The notes under the pieces are model-generated. The model saw only the letters and a list, made by a program, of their open reading frames with translations, made no database searches and had not been told where the DNA came from. The position numbers were made by a program, and so were the translations under genes. From Hirsutella rhossiliensis (lineage: Eukaryota > Ascomycota > Sordariomycetes > Hypocreales > Ophiocordycipitaceae), in assembly GCF_020360975.1 (NCBI RefSeq), contig NW_025408673.1:868001-932000 (forward strand): a stretch of 64,000 nt of DNA, in the 5' to 3' direction. This document shows positions 36,898 through 51,300 of the stretch, piece by piece (positions within the stretch are counted from its first letter, which is position 1; the number at the start of each line of letters is the position of its first letter).

Positions 36898-37278
36898 TAT
36901 TATTAATAAATCGTTAATAAAAAGTAATATAAAAAGGTATAAGGGATTAATAAAAAAAGGTATAAAACTCTATAATAATCGTAAGCGGAAGAGTTAAAGA
37001 AAAAAAGAAAATAAAAGAAGTAGGAGATATATATATACGCTCTTTATATTATAATTACGCGGCCGATATATAAGCGATACTATAACGGTTACTTAGTAGT
37101 AACCGTTAATATAATAACTATTAATATTATAGAGTATAGACTAACGTATACTTATATAGGCATATATATAAGATATATAACCGAAACTACCTCTCTTTCT
37201 AACTAAATATATATAGTATAGTAAAAGTAATATATATTAAAGATATAGCCGAGACGTCTATATAAGAAGGGAGATAAT

Positions 37279-37527
37279 TATAAGAGCGCTACTAAGAGGT
37301 ATAGGCTAATAAAGTACTTAGTACTAATATATTAGTAGGGTATTAGTAGGGAATCGTGCCTACCCCGCTTATATATTATAGACCTCTTTCTACTTTAACT
37401 AAAGAGAAAAAGTCCCTTTTCTTATAAGCTTTAGTCTTATAATAAGAAGAATATAATATATATAGCATAGTACCTCTAGCTATCTTTACTACCTAACTAA
37501 TTATACCGTAATATATATTCCCTTATA
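37279..37527 (+). repeat. Gypsy-1 inner 3' LTR
   Basis: 249 bp, preceded by the polypurine tract and followed directly by the second TAATA and then by the outer copy's gag. Confidence 0.88.
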
Positions 37528-37532
37528 TAATA

Positions 37533-40500
37533 CTTTAAAGAATAAACGCCGATCGACTAAACTAAATATAGTATAGATTAAGTATACTTTAAAGAATAGA
37601 TACTTATCTTAATTAAGGATACTATAAATAGGGAGATACTATTAGCGATATAATTAAAAGAGGCTTACTAATAAGAAGGCTAGTCCCCCTTAAAGTTTAG
37701 CTTATACCTTAACTCCTTAAAGAGGTATTTTAAACGCTTATTAAAAAAGGTATATACTCTTATATTTTTCGCTAAGTTAGAGCTATAACTTTAAGACTAA
37801 ATTAACCTTTACTTAATACTTATTTATACCTACTAATAGGAAGAGCTTTTATAAGTCGCCTAATAATATTAAGATACTACTATTAATAAGAAGCAACGTA
37901 CTAATACTACTTTTACCTTTAAAGGAACTAAGAATAGAAATAGTATTATACCCTAAGGTAGTATATATAAGGGAAGGAATTAAAGAGGCTAATAAGCTAG
38001 GCCGAATTATTAAGGAAATACTACCGATTTAACTAATAACTAGTAAGCTAGCAATATACTTACTAAGGGCTAAACTAAGGGATATTATTAAGGAAGAGGA
38101 TCGTTTACTTAATTAGGAATTATATATTTCTAATATAATAAGCTAAGATACCTATTTATAGAATATATTAATTCTTTAAAAGTAAAAACCCTAGTAAAGA
38201 CTCTTAGACTTAATACTATAAAATAGGGAAAAAGTAAGATATTAAAGTAAACGCCTCTCCCTTAGTAAACTTAATACTTATAAGATAGTTACTTAAAACT
38301 CCTATAATAATATTAAGGCAAAACCCTATTAAAGTCCCTATATACTTAAATACTTATAGTACTATTAACCTTATAGATATATACTTTACCTAATAGTAAG
38401 GATTATTATAAGTAGCGCTATTATACCTTAAGTTATTAAGGCTTAATAATAGTAAGGTAAGGGAGTATAAAGTATAGTTAGTACTACTTTAAATAATAAA
38501 TATAAAAGGTATTAAAAAGATAATTACTTATTTTTATATTAGTACTAATAAGTTAATACTAAATAATTAGGTATTAATCCTTTTATTAGTTACTACCTTA
38601 AAGGATAAATATATCTATATTATCCTATAGAAATAATAGTAGTAGTTTAAGTATTAACTAAGTAGCGAAAACTTATAAAACCCTTATAGATTCCTTTAAG
38701 AATATAAGAACGAATTAAGGGTATATATAATAGCGCTTAATCCTAAGCTAATCCTACTACTAGATAAAGATAAAGATAAAGGGATTTTATAAGAAGAATA
38801 GGCCGAAATCCTACTAACTCTTTACTAGTTTAAAGATACTTTCTTAGCTAATAAATCCGACTTACTACTAGCTAAAAAGGGAATAGATTACTTAATTAAT
38901 TTAGTCCTTAATATAGAACCCCCTTATAAACTAATTTACCCTTTATTATAAAAGGAACTTTAAGTATTACGCGATTAAATCTAAGACGCAATAAAAAGGA
39001 AAATAATCTAGGAGTTAAAAAGCCTAGCTAGGGCGCCTATCCTTTTTATTTTAAAAGGGGATAGTACCTTATAGTTATATATAGACTACTAAGGACTTAA
39101 CTAAGTTATATAAAAGAATTAGTACCCTTTACCTTTTATTTTAAAGATTATTAACCGCTACTAAAGAGCTAAGTATTTTTCTAAGATTAATATATAGAAT
39201 ACGTATTAATATATTTAGATTTAAGAAGGAGATAAATAAAAGACCGCTTTCTAAATATATTATAAATATTTCGAATACCTAGTAATACCCTTTAAACTTA
39301 CTAATATACTAGCTATATTTTAAAGCTATATTTATTAAGCGCTTAAGGGCTTATAAATATAATTTATATAGTCTACCTTAATAATATCCTTATATACTCT
39401 AAGATAAGAGAAGAATATATTAAATACTTAAGATAAGTAATAAAAAGGCTAAGGGCTATAGAGCTCTATATAAAACTATTAAAGTATATCTTTTATTAAT
39501 AGTTAGTTAAGTTCCTTAGGTTTATTTTATCTATTAATAAGGTATTAATAAACCCTTAATAGGTAGAAGTAATAGCTTAATAGCCTAAACCTATAACCTA
39601 CTATAATATTTAGGTTTTCCTTAGGTTCTATTATTTTTACTAATAATTTATATATAGGTATTTTAAAGTTATAGCGCCCTTAACTATATTATTAAAGGGG
39701 AGTAAGAATAAAAAGAAGCTAGGAAGTATAGAGCTAAACCTTATTAAATAAGTAGCTTTTTAAGCTCTTAAAGGTACTTTTTAAGGAGCCTTACTCCTTT
39801 AATATTATAATCTAAAAAGACGTATTTATATTAAAATAGATATATTATAATTCGCGATAGTAAGAATTATCTCTTAACTTAATAATAAAGGGCGTTACTA
39901 TCTAATTATATTTTAATTAAGGACGTTTACTAGAGCTAAACTTAATTATAGTATTTTAAACTAAGAACTATTCGCTATCGTTAAGTTATTTAAATACTAG
40001 CGATATTATATCGAAGGGGTAGCGTATAAAGTAAAGGTATTATCGGACTATTATAACCTTTAGACGTTTATATACTAGACCTCCTTAAATAGGAAGTAAG
40101 TAAGATAGTATATATATTTAGTATTATTTAACTTTATAATTAAGTATTATATAAGTAAATTAAATCTAGCGGACGCGCTATTAAGAATACTTAAATATAA
40201 AGGCGAGAAGCCCTTATTTATAAAACTATTACTAAAGCTATAAGTAAAGGTAGCTACTATTAATACTATATTTATATAGAGAAATAATAAGGCGTTTTTA
40301 TAAGTAAAGAAATACTTAACCTTAAGTTAATATAAGTATAGTAAAGTACCTTTATATAAGGAAAATATATAAGCTTATTTATAGCGAAACTATAATAATT
40401 TAAGCGCGAGACCTAAACGATTAGCCGATTAAGCTAAAGAGAAAGCTAGTTATAAATAGTTACTTTTAAGGAAGACCGCTAAAGAAGCGGCCTACTATAT

Positions 40501-42290
40501 AAAGGTTTATATAGTAAAGTTCTAAAACTATTACTAAAGTTACTAAAACGTACTTAGTTAGTTAATATAGCGATTAGTAAGCTAAAGGAGACTAAAGACT
40601 TCTTAAAAGAAAAGGGTTTTTAGTTAGTACGCTTAAATAGACTATTATTATAGAAGGGTTATATTATAGTACCTTTAAAGGTAGCTTTATAGTAAGAGCT
40701 AATATAGCTCTTTTATAATAATTTATTAGTAAGATAATTTAGCTCTTAATATACTAGTAAACTACTAGTAAGGAACTTTTATTAAGATAGAATAATAAAA
40801 GATATAAATAAATATATCTAGTTATACTTAGTATATTAAGGTATAGTATCTAGGAGGCATCGCCCTTATAGTACTATATAATCGTTACTATATCTTATAC
40901 GACTATAGGAAGAATTATTAATAGACTTTACTATAGGTCTACTTAAAGTATAGTATAATAAATAAGACGTTAATATAATCTTAGTAATTATAGACCGATA
41001 TACTAAGTATTACCTTTTCTTTCTTATCTTTAAGATAATAATAGCTCTAAAGCTAGTAGAATTATTCTATTACTAAGTTAAATTAGTATATAAACCTTTA
41101 AAAGGTATTATCTTAGATAGAGGGTCTTTATTTATAAGTAAGTTTTAGTTAAATCTTTATTTTATCTTATAAGTAAAACGTAAGCTATTAATAGTATTTT
41201 ACCTATAAACTAATAGGTAAATAGAATAAATAAACTAAGCTATATAGTACTACTTAAGATACTTTACTAACTTAAAATAAACTAACTAAGCGTTACTTTT
41301 ATATATTACTTAATTTATATATAATAATATAAAGAATATAATAACTAAGTTATTACTTAATAAAGCGTTAATAGGTTATTAACTAAACTTCTATATTAAT
41401 ACTAAGAACGATATTATTTAAAGGGGGGTACCTAAAGTAAGAGTAAGAGTTACTAAGCTATAAAAGCTATAAAAGAGGCTTAAAGAATACTAAGGAAAGG
41501 CTATTAAATCGTAAGCGAAATACTATAATTTAAGGTACTAACCGCTTATACTCAAAGTAAGAGACCTTATAGTACTATCGATAAAGAACTTACGCTTTAA
41601 AGATAAAAAAAAAAACTCTTACCTAAGTATATTAGACTATTTTAAGTCTTATAAGCTATTAGAAAGTAAGTATATTATTTTATACTCTTTAAGAAGTACT
41701 TATACTTTTATAACGTTTTCTATATTAGTCTTTTAAAGCTATAAAAGGAGTAAAAAGGTACTTATAAAGATAGCGAAACCTTATTAATACTAGACTTAGA
41801 GAATAATAAAGGTAAATAAAAAGTCTAAGAGATTAAAAACTAAAGAAAATATAAGGGCGATACCTTTTTCCTTATTAAATAGAAAGGATAGCTAGCTAAG
41901 TATAACTAATAAGTCGATACTAAAAATATAGTAAATAGCTAAGACCTTATTAAAGAATATACTACTTACTTAACTAAGAAAAAGAAGTATATAACTAAGT
42001 AAAGTAAGGAAACCTATTAATATAAAGAGACGCTACTAAATTAATAATAAATCCCTACTAAATCGCTATTAACTTATTAACGTATTAGTACGCTTAAATA
42101 TCTTATAACTATATATAAAATAGTAAAATAAGAAAATAAGGGAAAACTATTTATACTACCTATTAAATATTATTAAGGAAAATAAAACTAAACTATAACT
42201 CTATTAAGACCTTAACGATAAAGGAAAGAAGGATAGTTATAACTAAATAAAAGAAAGATAAGACTTATTTATTACTTTTAACTACCCCTC
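37533..42290 (+). pseudogene. Gypsy-1 outer gag-pol (continuation), RIP-decayed
   Basis: Continues the gag interrupted at 29734. RT box at 39374-39397 with the same Asp-to-Asn changes, chromodomain at about 41855-41965. Differences from the inner copy are overwhelmingly C/T and G/A transitions. Confidence 0.8.
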
Positions 42291-42329
42291 TTTTTTACTA
42301 GCGTAGTAGGAACTAACTAAAGCACCCCC

Positions 42330-43840
42330 TCTAGTATATTATATACTTCTAGAAATACTAAAACTACCCTATCCTCCGCTCCTTCCTTATCCTTTATATT
42401 AAGACCTATATTTATTAGTATAGTATTTACCTTAGCTTTAGTAAATAGTAAGGCGTATTATTATAAAGTATAGCTTATATTACTATTAATAAGGTAGAGT
42501 TTTAACTAAGATTCCTAGGCCTAGTACTCTAGGCTTATATAAGCGATATTAAATAAGGGCATAGGGTTAAGGTAAATAATAAGCTCGTAGCGCTTATTAA
42601 TTAGTATATAATAGTTAGTATACTTAACCTAATATATTATTAAGCGGTCGCTAATAAAAGGGTTAGATAAAACTTATAATAATAGACTTCTATATACTTA
42701 TAGTCTTTAAGGACTTATAATAAGCTATCTTAGTAGCGTTAAAAGCCTTAGTTAAATACTATACCGTAATAGTAAGATAGCGCCGATTAGCCTCCTTAAA
42801 AATAAGCACGCTTATATTTAAGCTATTATCCTTGGTATCCTTATTACTAGTCTTTAGCTTATTAAGCTCGCGTAGGTACTTAACGATAATAACTATATTA
42901 GCCCGGTTACTAAATATAAGAGTAGCGGCCTTAAAAAGGATTAGCTTATTAATTATAATATTTAAAGTTAAAGGGAAACTTACTTAGTTATAGGTCGCGG
43001 TATATCTATAGTACTACTTATAGCGCGTTAAGAAAACCGCTAAGAAAAAATAGCTAATTAAGAGTACCTTAATAAGCTTAGGCTTAGTTATACTATACTC
43101 CTTAATAACCGTCCTAAAATAATATATATACTAAAGCTTATAAGGGATAACCCCTTAGGCCTTAACTAAGCGGGCTTTAGCCTTAGATTAGGTATACTTT
43201 TTATAAGAGCGCGACCGCTTTATACCGCCGCTTAAGTACCTTTATCTCTAGCGCCGCTATTCTTAGGTTTATTAGTAAGAGGAGTTAGATCGCGGCCGTT
43301 TTTATTATTACTATTATTATTATCTTAGCCCTCGTTTAGCTAGGTATTAAGATAGTCTTAGCCCTTATTTAGCTAAGCCTTATTATTAATATTAGCCTAT
43401 TTATTTTAAGGAGCGGCCTAGGTAATAATCTCCTATTAACTAGAGCCGCCTTATTAAGATAAAGTAGCTAAGTTATTAGTACTTACTTAAGAGCGCTTAA
43501 GTATAACCTCCTTACTAATATTAATATCGCTAATAAAGGTAATAAACTTATAAGTTTCCTAGCTTATAAAAGTAAGCTTATTAATAGTTAAAGTTAGGGT
43601 ATTTAGCGGGGTAATAAAGGCACGACCTTTACTAATATTAGGTCTTAGACTAAAAGTCTCTTAAGGCTAAGATTCCCCTATACCTTTCTTAGCTTTCTTT
43701 ACTAAAAGGGAACTAATATTACTATAAGACTTCTAGGCTAATCGCTTATACTTTAAGGGTAAACCTACTATTACTTACTCTTATATATAGCGTAGGAAAT
43801 TAGCGTTATAGTTCTTTATTTTCTTTAGTATAAAAGGTAT
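42330..43840 (-). pseudogene. Antisense ORF of gypsy-1 (outer copy)
   Basis: Second copy of the antisense reading region, from about 43840 downward, with the same segments and extra RIP stops. Limits approximate. Confidence 0.45.
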
Positions 43841-44221
43841 TATTATTAATAAATCGTTAATAAAAAGTAATATAAAAAAGTATAAAAGATTAATAAAAAA
43901 AGGTATAAAACTTTATAATAATTATAAGCGGAAGAGTTAAAGAAGAAAATAAAATAAAAAAAGTAAGAGATATATACGCACGCTTTTTATTTTATAGTTA
44001 TATAGCCGATATATAAGTAATACTATAATAGTTACTTAGTAGTAACCGCTAATATAATAACTATTAATAGTATAAAGTATAGACTAATATATACTTATAT
44101 AAGCGTATATATATAATATATAACTAAAACTACCTCTTTTCTTAACCGAATATATATAGTATAGTAAAAGTAATATATATTAAAGATATAGCTAAAACGT
44201 CTATATAAGAGGGGAGATAAT

Positions 44222-44478
44222 TATAAGAGCGCTACTAAGAGGTATAAGCTAATAAAGTACTTAGGTATATAATACTAATATATTAGTAGGGTATTAGTAG
44301 GGAATTATACTTACCTTACTTATATATTATAGACTACTTATTATTTTAATAAAAGATAAGAAATCCCTCTTCTTATAAGCTTTAGTCTTATAATAAAGAG
44401 AATATAATATATATAGTATAGTACCTCTAGCTATCTTTACTACCTAACTAATCGTACTATAATATATATTCCCTTATA
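44222..44478 (+). repeat. Gypsy-1 outer 3' LTR
   Basis: 257 bp, pairs with 28903-29157. Confidence 0.85.
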
Positions 44479-47067
44479 CCTTTCCTATAGTCTTAAAGGA
44501 ACGCTCCTTAGTAAAGTCCCTCTTTATTTAATCTTACTAAAAAGTTAATAACTCTAGTTATATACCTTTATTTATATATAAAGTAACTAAGGTTAAAGGT
44601 AGGAGCGGTAAACTTAATTAAATACTCCCTATCGTTTAGGTATTTATAGTACTTTATATATCTATCTTTTATATCTTTAATAGGTTCCCCTTAATAGTTA
44701 GTATAAACTAATAATAGGTAAGGTAAGAGGTATACCGCGTTCTTAATACCTCTTATTAAGATTTTAATTATCGCGCTAAGGCTAAAGCTTATAGCTTATT
44801 ATTTATCGATAGCTTTATAGAGAAAGTTATATATATTAACGATATACTCTTCCTAGTAAGCCTTATTCTTAGTAAATCTATTTATCTTTTTAACGCCCTT
44901 ATATATTATCTAAGCGTCTTTAAGGGTAATATCTTACTATCTAATAAGGCCCGTTAGTATTAAGTGCTAACGATCTCTATAAATATACTGAGGTTACTTT
45001 TACTTATAAACGTTTTATTAGTCTTAGTCTATAAACTTTTCTTTATCTTTAGCGTAAAAGCGCTTTTCGCTGCCTTTTACTTTAACTTTACTATAATAAG
45101 TAAGTAAAATAAAGCTCTTACTCTTAAATAGTAATACGCTAAAAAAGATAGTAGTACTTTTAAGGAGGTCTATAGCTAGGCCTAGGATACTATTTAGGTT
45201 CGCCGCTATATCTTAGGAAAGGGTAAAGTAAGCGAAAGAAAGGGAGAAAATAAGATTAAATAGTTAAGGTAAGTAGTTTTAAGTTATAACGCTAAGAAGC
45301 TAAGAGGGTTATATATATATATATAAGAGTTATATTAGTAAAGGGGATCGTTATAAGTAAGGAAGCGTATAAAGTATATATATATATATATATAGAAGGA
45401 AGAAGAAGGAAGGAAGAAGGAGGGTATAGTAAGAAAAATAAATAGTTATTAAAGCGCGCGGTTATTAGTTACTTTAGCTAGCCTTTATAGTAGTAAGGTC
45501 TTAGGTATATTTAGGGGTTACGCTTAAATAGCTTCTTTTATAAGTTATTATTTAAGGAGCTATTTAATCTCTACCTTTTTCTTTCCCTTTTTACTCTTTT
45601 TATTCCTTTTCTTTCTCTTTTCTTTTCTATCTTTTTTATTTTTCTAGACCGCTACCTTTTATCTTCTTCTTTTATAACTACCTTTTCTTTCTTATTATAT
45701 CTTATAAGACCGCTAAACTTAAAACTAAAGAGCTATTAAATATCGTTAACTTCTTTTTAACTACTCTTTTATAACCTTCCCTTATTACTATTACTCTTTT
45801 TACTTAAAATTATTATACTAAGGTCTTTCCTTTTTATATAGAGTACTTTTAAGTAATAACTATCTAACTTATTTAATCTCGCTTAGCTCGTTTTAACTAT
45901 CTTCTTTTATAGATCTATAATTACTTTAAGACCTAGGTTTATAGTAAAAATAATATTAGTTACTAAGGGTTTCTAATTTATATAGAAATTACTTTTCGGT
46001 TATAGGTTCCGTTAAAAGCTCTTAATATTATTAAGACTAAAGCGCGAGGTCGCTCTCCTCTCTCTTACTTTCTCGAGAGCACGCTAGGTCGGTATAATTA
46101 AATCGTCTTTTATACTCTTTATTATAAACGTTAGCTAGTAACTTATATCCTTATAGAAATCGCTTAATTATATAGATACTTCTTTTCTTAGCTTAGTTTA
46201 AGGTAGTAAGAATACTCTTAAGTAGTCTTAATTATTTTATATAGAACTTATAACCCTTGCTTTTATTAAGGATATATTTAAACTTATAAAATAACTATAA
46301 CTTCCGCTTATAAGTATATTATATTTCCTTTTTATAAGTATATCTCTCTTTTAAGTACTATTAGCGGCTCTTACGCTAACTATATCTAGGATTTAACTAA
46401 GGGCCTATTTACGAATAATAGTACTTCCTTAGAAACTATAGGGCTACTTATAACCTTAATAGATTCGCTAACTATATATATAGTTATAATTTCTATATTA
46501 ACCTTAAGACTAATAAATTTTATAATAAGTATATTAGTAATAAGACTTCCTTTTATCTTCTTTATAATATCCTTAATCCCTTTAGTCCTACTAAGGATTT
46601 AGAGGAAAGAGAGGAAATTAACCTTATACTTATTTTACTTAAAAAGAGATTATATAGGTTTAATAAGCTCTCTCTTAAATAATAATTAAATAGTCTTTAA
46701 GTTCGCTTTATAATAGTCTATAATAAGTTTACTAAGAGTAGGTAGCCTTATTTAGTCGCTATATTTAATAGTAAAAGTTTTTCTCTTAAGGTTATATATA
46801 TTTAATTTAGTAAGTTAAAAATATATTAAACTTATCTTATAAGCGCGTTTATTTTTACTATAGTAACTTTACCCCTTTATAATAAAGAATAAATATCCTT
46901 ATCTATAAAGTAAAAAATCCTATTCTTAAAATAGGTAGGTAGTAAGAATATTTATTTTCTTACTTTATTATTTAATTATATCTTTATTCGTTTTCTTTAA
47001 GGTAGTAAAAGGTAAGTTATTATTAAGGAAGGGTAGGAAATATTATCTTTATTTACTTTAGGGAGCT
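44479..47067. other. Unclassified RIP-mutated repeat remnant
   Basis: On the minus strand about 45050-44500 reads as a gag-like helical segment (for example GIKNAVYLLPYLLL and DIKDRYIKYYKYLND), possibly the displaced 5' part of one of the flanking minus-strand gypsy elements. TA microsatellites occur at about 45312-45325 and 45377-45393. C/T-rich tracts lie at 45570-45700. No boundaries or LTRs found; the right edge is the insertion point of gypsy-3. Confidence 0.4.
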
Positions 47068-47536
47068 TATAATAACCGGTATTATTCCTAAGGGATAAAC
47101 CTATTAAGGGGTTTATATTAATAGATATAATAAGGCGTAGTTTAAGTAATAATAAGTATATTACGTTAGTAATAAGTTAGAAGTTATAGACTATAGACTA
47201 TAACTAAGTAATTAAGTAATTAGAATTAAAGATAAGATTATAATAAAGATCGTAATAATTATAATATTAAAAGCTATTAAGCTATCTATTTAAAAGAGTA
47301 AAAGTAGGTAGCTATATATACTTATAGAGACTATCTTTAGATTATAGGCCTAGCTATAATCCCTAATATTAGATTATATAGAGCGTAGTAATCTCGTTAA
47401 TCCTAGATTACTTAGATCTCTACGATCCCCTTAATCCTATATTTATTAGATAGTTATACTAACTATTTATCTATTAAACTATATTATATACTTAACGCGG
47501 TCGACCGTTAGTGGCTTAGTAGCTATAGTTATAATA
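47068..47536 (-). repeat. Gypsy-3 LTR (3' in element orientation)
   Basis: 469 bp. Differs from the right LTR almost only by C/T and G/A changes. Confidence 0.9.
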
Positions 47537-47559
47537 CGATATCTCCCCTCCTTTTAGTC

Positions 47560-48350
47560 TTATCTATAAGACTTACTATAGCTACCTTAGCCGCTATATA
47601 TAAATATACTTTTATCGCGTTATATATAAGTATATTATTCCTTATTTCTTTATCCTTTTAGGATATACTACTAATAGTATATCTAGTTATATATTAAAAA
47701 ATCGTTCCCGAAAAGCCTTTAAGCGCGCTACTCTTACCGAATATATCGACTTAAGTAAAGATCCTACTAATATACTATATACTTAATACTTTAAGGTAAA
47801 GAAGATAAATTATTAGATAGCTAAAAATTCTTCGAGCTATAATAATTATATTTCTAGTAGTCGTCCTTATTATAATAGTATTTTAATAGCCTCTTCTTAT
47901 AAGTATCTTTTAATTCTTTCTATATATAGTAGCTAATATATTTCTTTTAGTAACTAAATTATTAGCGGAATAGTATAGGCTATATTTTAAAAAGGAGGAA
48001 GCTAAGGAAGCCTTATTAAAGCTTTAGGTATAACGTATAAACCTTTAGTCGTAAATATCTATCGCTATTAATTATTTAGCTTATATCTAAAAGATTTAAA
48101 ATCGTATAAAGGAAAAGAGTTCTAAGTTATTTTATCGTAGTATCTAAAAAGTAAATACTAAGGATAGCGTTTTACCTACGCTTAATATATATAAGTATTA
48201 GGTAGTAAATAACTTATAATTATTAGGTATTCCTAATAAAGCGAATTAGTCTTTATTTAGTATTAGTAAGGAGTTTATAGATTTTAGTCCTTTAATCCCT
48301 TTTAAACCTTTTAGTAAAATTATTAAAATAAAGAGCTATAATAAGTTAAG
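47560..48350 (+). pseudogene. Antisense ORF at the 3' end of gypsy-3 (coiled-coil-like)
   Basis: The plus strand, opposite to pol, reads as protein whose stops are explicable as former Gln or Trp. The first part (from about 47700) gives NRSRKAFKRATLTEYIDLS; a second part in another frame (about 47970-48350) gives FKKEEAKEALLKL, NRIKEKSSKLFYRSI and SLFSISKEFIDFSPLIPFK, with a heptad-like Leu/Ile/Lys pattern. It ends where the chromodomain of pol ends on the other strand, and begins next to the LTR. No domain recognised. Confidence 0.5.
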
Positions 48351-51300
48351 TACTTAAGTAGTTCCTAGGTATTTTCCTTTAGTTTATATCCTATTTACTT
48401 AATAAGGTATTCTTATTACTAACCTTATTTTCTTATATCTAGTCTTTATTTTACTTTATATTCTTAATTATTATTAACTTTAATTTTTTCCTATAATTTA
48501 GCGTTTTATAGCGCTAGTTTTAATAATAAGATATAAAATACTAGGTATATTTATATTATTATTAGTAGCGAAAGTTTATAGTTAACTTTTAAAATAGTTT
48601 TCTTAACTTTAAACGGTCTAAGTTTCTTAAAATCTAATTTATTACTTAGTTATTTTATTTTAATATTTCGTTATATAAGGTAGACTATATCTCCCTCTTA
48701 AAAGATTAGTCCTTATAATCTTTTCCGATTATAGTAAGTAGATATTCGTTCTTTAATAAATTAAAGTTCTTATTATATTTCTTTATATAATTTTTATAGC
48801 TAATCTACTTATAATATCGCTCGTTTTACTTATAGTCCTTATCGAATAACCTTAAATACTTCTAGGTTATATCTATAATTAGTATATACTAGTTAGAGCT
48901 TAGTTATTTCTATAACTAAGCTATTATAAGCTAGTTACGTTATTAATAGCTATTTAACTTAATCGTTTTATTTATAGCTAATATAGTATCGTAAATATTA
49001 TTTAAGCGTTTAGTTAAGTCGTTTTATTTATCTATCTAGTTATAAGTAATAAGCTATACTAAGCTTATATTTCGTCCTTAATTATATTATAAGAGTTTAC
49101 TAAAGTTTAACTATAAATATACTTCCTTTATTAAAGATAATCTCGTTTAATAGTCTATAATTACTAATAATTATTTATAGGAATATATATACTAGCTCTT
49201 TTATATTACTTATTTCTTTATATAGTAAAAAGTACCTATACTTTATTAATCTATTAGTAATAATAAATATACTATTATACTTAACGTTAGTTATAAGTTC
49301 TTTTAATAGTAATAGCTTTATAATATAGTTAAAAGCTATTAAATCCTATAGTTTCTCTAGTACTAATAGCGGTTATAATTCTCTATATAGTTTATATCGT
49401 TTAGCTTTACTTTATATATAAAGTTTATATTCTTTAATAACTTATTATACTACTTCTTTAAGCTATAAGAAGTTATATTATCGTTTAATCTATTTTATTA
49501 TTCTTTAGATTCCTTAGTATTTATATATTAGATATTTATATATATCTTATATAACTTTATCTTATAATTTTAATAGTATCTAGATTTTATTTTTATATAT
49601 TAAAACTTCTAAATATTCTATATTATATTTATTTAATACTTTATATTCTTTTATCTATTTTAAGATCTTTTAGTATATTAAGTTATTAGGTTATACTTTA
49701 AATATTATATTTAGCTATTATTATTAATAGTTCCTAATTTTATTAATTTCTAAGAGCTATCTTTTTACTATAAGTGCCCTTATATTATAGTTACTTTATT
49801 AACTAAGGGTATTAGCTTAACTATTTTCTATTCCTTTTTTATAGATTATTTTATAGTTAAATTCTAATAAATATTTAGCTTATTAGATCTATTATCCGTT
49901 TAACTATTATATTATTATAAAGTATAAGATGTTTTTATAATTTATATAAACCTTAACTTTATACTTACTTTTAAGAAAGTAGTATTAAAATTCCTTAAAA
50001 GCTTAAATAGTTATAAGGAATTCTTTATTATAGATAAGGTAATTAAGTTCTATACTATATAGCTTCTTTAAATAAAATATAATCGGTTATATTCTTCCTT
50101 TATTATCTTTTTATCCGATTTATACTCTTAAAGTAAAGTCTAATATATTAGTTTTAAGTTCGATTTATCGTTTTAGATTAAAGGTAGTTAGAACTAGTTC
50201 TTATATAATTATAGTTTTAATATATTCGAAAACTTTATTAGCTTTATCGTCCTATATAAAATCTTTTTCCTTCTTTATTAAGTTATATAGTAGTATTATA
50301 ATCTTTCTAAAATCTTTAATAAATTATTAATAGTAATTTATAAATCCTAGGAAACTTTATATATCCTTAACGTTCTTTAGTATTAGCTATTCTTTAACTA
50401 AGTTAATCTTATCTTATTATATTTATATCTCTCTTAGTAAGATCGTATATCTAAGGAAGTTTACTTCTTATATATAGAACTTACTTTTCTTTAGTTTAAC
50501 TAGTAACTTTATATTCTAAAGTATATAAAGTACCTTATAGACGTATTCCTTATATTCTTTTAAGGTATCTAAGAAGATTAAGATATTATCTAAGTATACT
50601 ACTATAAAGATATCTAAGTATTTATATAAGATATTATTAATTATTTATTAAAAGGTAGCTAGTATATTTATAAGTTTAAATAGTATTACTAAATATTTAA
50701 ATAATTTAAATTTCGTTTTAAAAGCTATTATCTATTTATATCCCTTTTTTATATATATTAAGTTATAAGCGCTTTTAAGATTAAGGGCTATAAACTATTT
50801 TTTACTATATAGTTAATCTTATAGTTTTAATATAAGTAATAATAGTATTTAGTCCTTTATTATAATATCGTTTAAGCGTTTATAGTTAATAACTAGTTAT
50901 AGCTTACTATTTTTCTTTAAAATAAATATAACTAGGTAGCTTACTTTAAATATTAACGTTTATATATATCCCTTTTATAGATTCTCGTTAAGGTAGTCGT
51001 ATAGTATTTATAGTTACTTTTCGTTTAAGTTATAAATCTTATAGAACGTCGGCGTTATTCTATCCTTAAGATAAATTTTATAGTCTTATTAGCTATATTT
51101 AAGTAACCCTATCTTAAGTTCTTCCTTAAAGAGTTTATTATATTTCTAGTATTCCTAAGGGATATTCTTTATTTTATCTTATAAGCTTTATTCTTTCTTT
51201 TAAAAGCTAGTTTCTCTTAAATCGAGCTCTTTATTAATTTATGTAAGGTCTTTCCTTAGAGTAGTAATAACTCTTTAGATCTTTATATTATATCCTTTAT

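Larger units (their letters stand above)
29735..37527 (+). mobile_element. Ty3/gypsy chromovirus (gypsy-1), inner full-length copy
   Basis: 7793 bp with 249-bp LTRs at 29735-29983 and 37279-37527, terminal TATAAG...CTTATA, and a perfect 5-bp target duplication TAATA (29730-29734 and 37528-37532). Its own gag keeps the uninterrupted version of the target (GCGCTAATACC, near 30576-30586). RT box YLNNILIY at 32428-32451; chromodomain about 34915-35025; polypurine tract AAGAAGGGAGATAAT ending at 37278. Coding frames are full of TAA/TAG stops and Asp-to-Asn changes. Confidence 0.92.
28903..44478 (+). mobile_element. Ty3/gypsy chromovirus (gypsy-1), outer copy, interrupted by a second copy of itself
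   Basis: LTRs at 28903-29157 and 44222-44478 form a pair: both carry an extra 8-bp GTATATAG-like block after ACTTAG and the block GACTACTTAYTATTTTAAT, which the inner LTRs lack. The interior is 29158-29734 (leader and gag start) continuing at 37533-44221 once the inner copy and one TAATA are removed; about 7.78 kb in total. The RT box YLNNILIY is at 39374-39397, a chromodomain at about 41855-41965, and a polypurine tract AAGAGGGGAGATAAT at 44207-44221. No convincing target duplication of the outer copy (TGTCT left, CCTTT right). Confidence 0.85.

Noticed and set aside
28903..37527. Tandem LTR-gag-LTR-interior-LTR array made by unequal recombination
   Set aside because: Shared LTR indels pair 1 with 4 and 2 with 3, and a TAATA target duplication flanks the inner copy, so nesting explains it fully.
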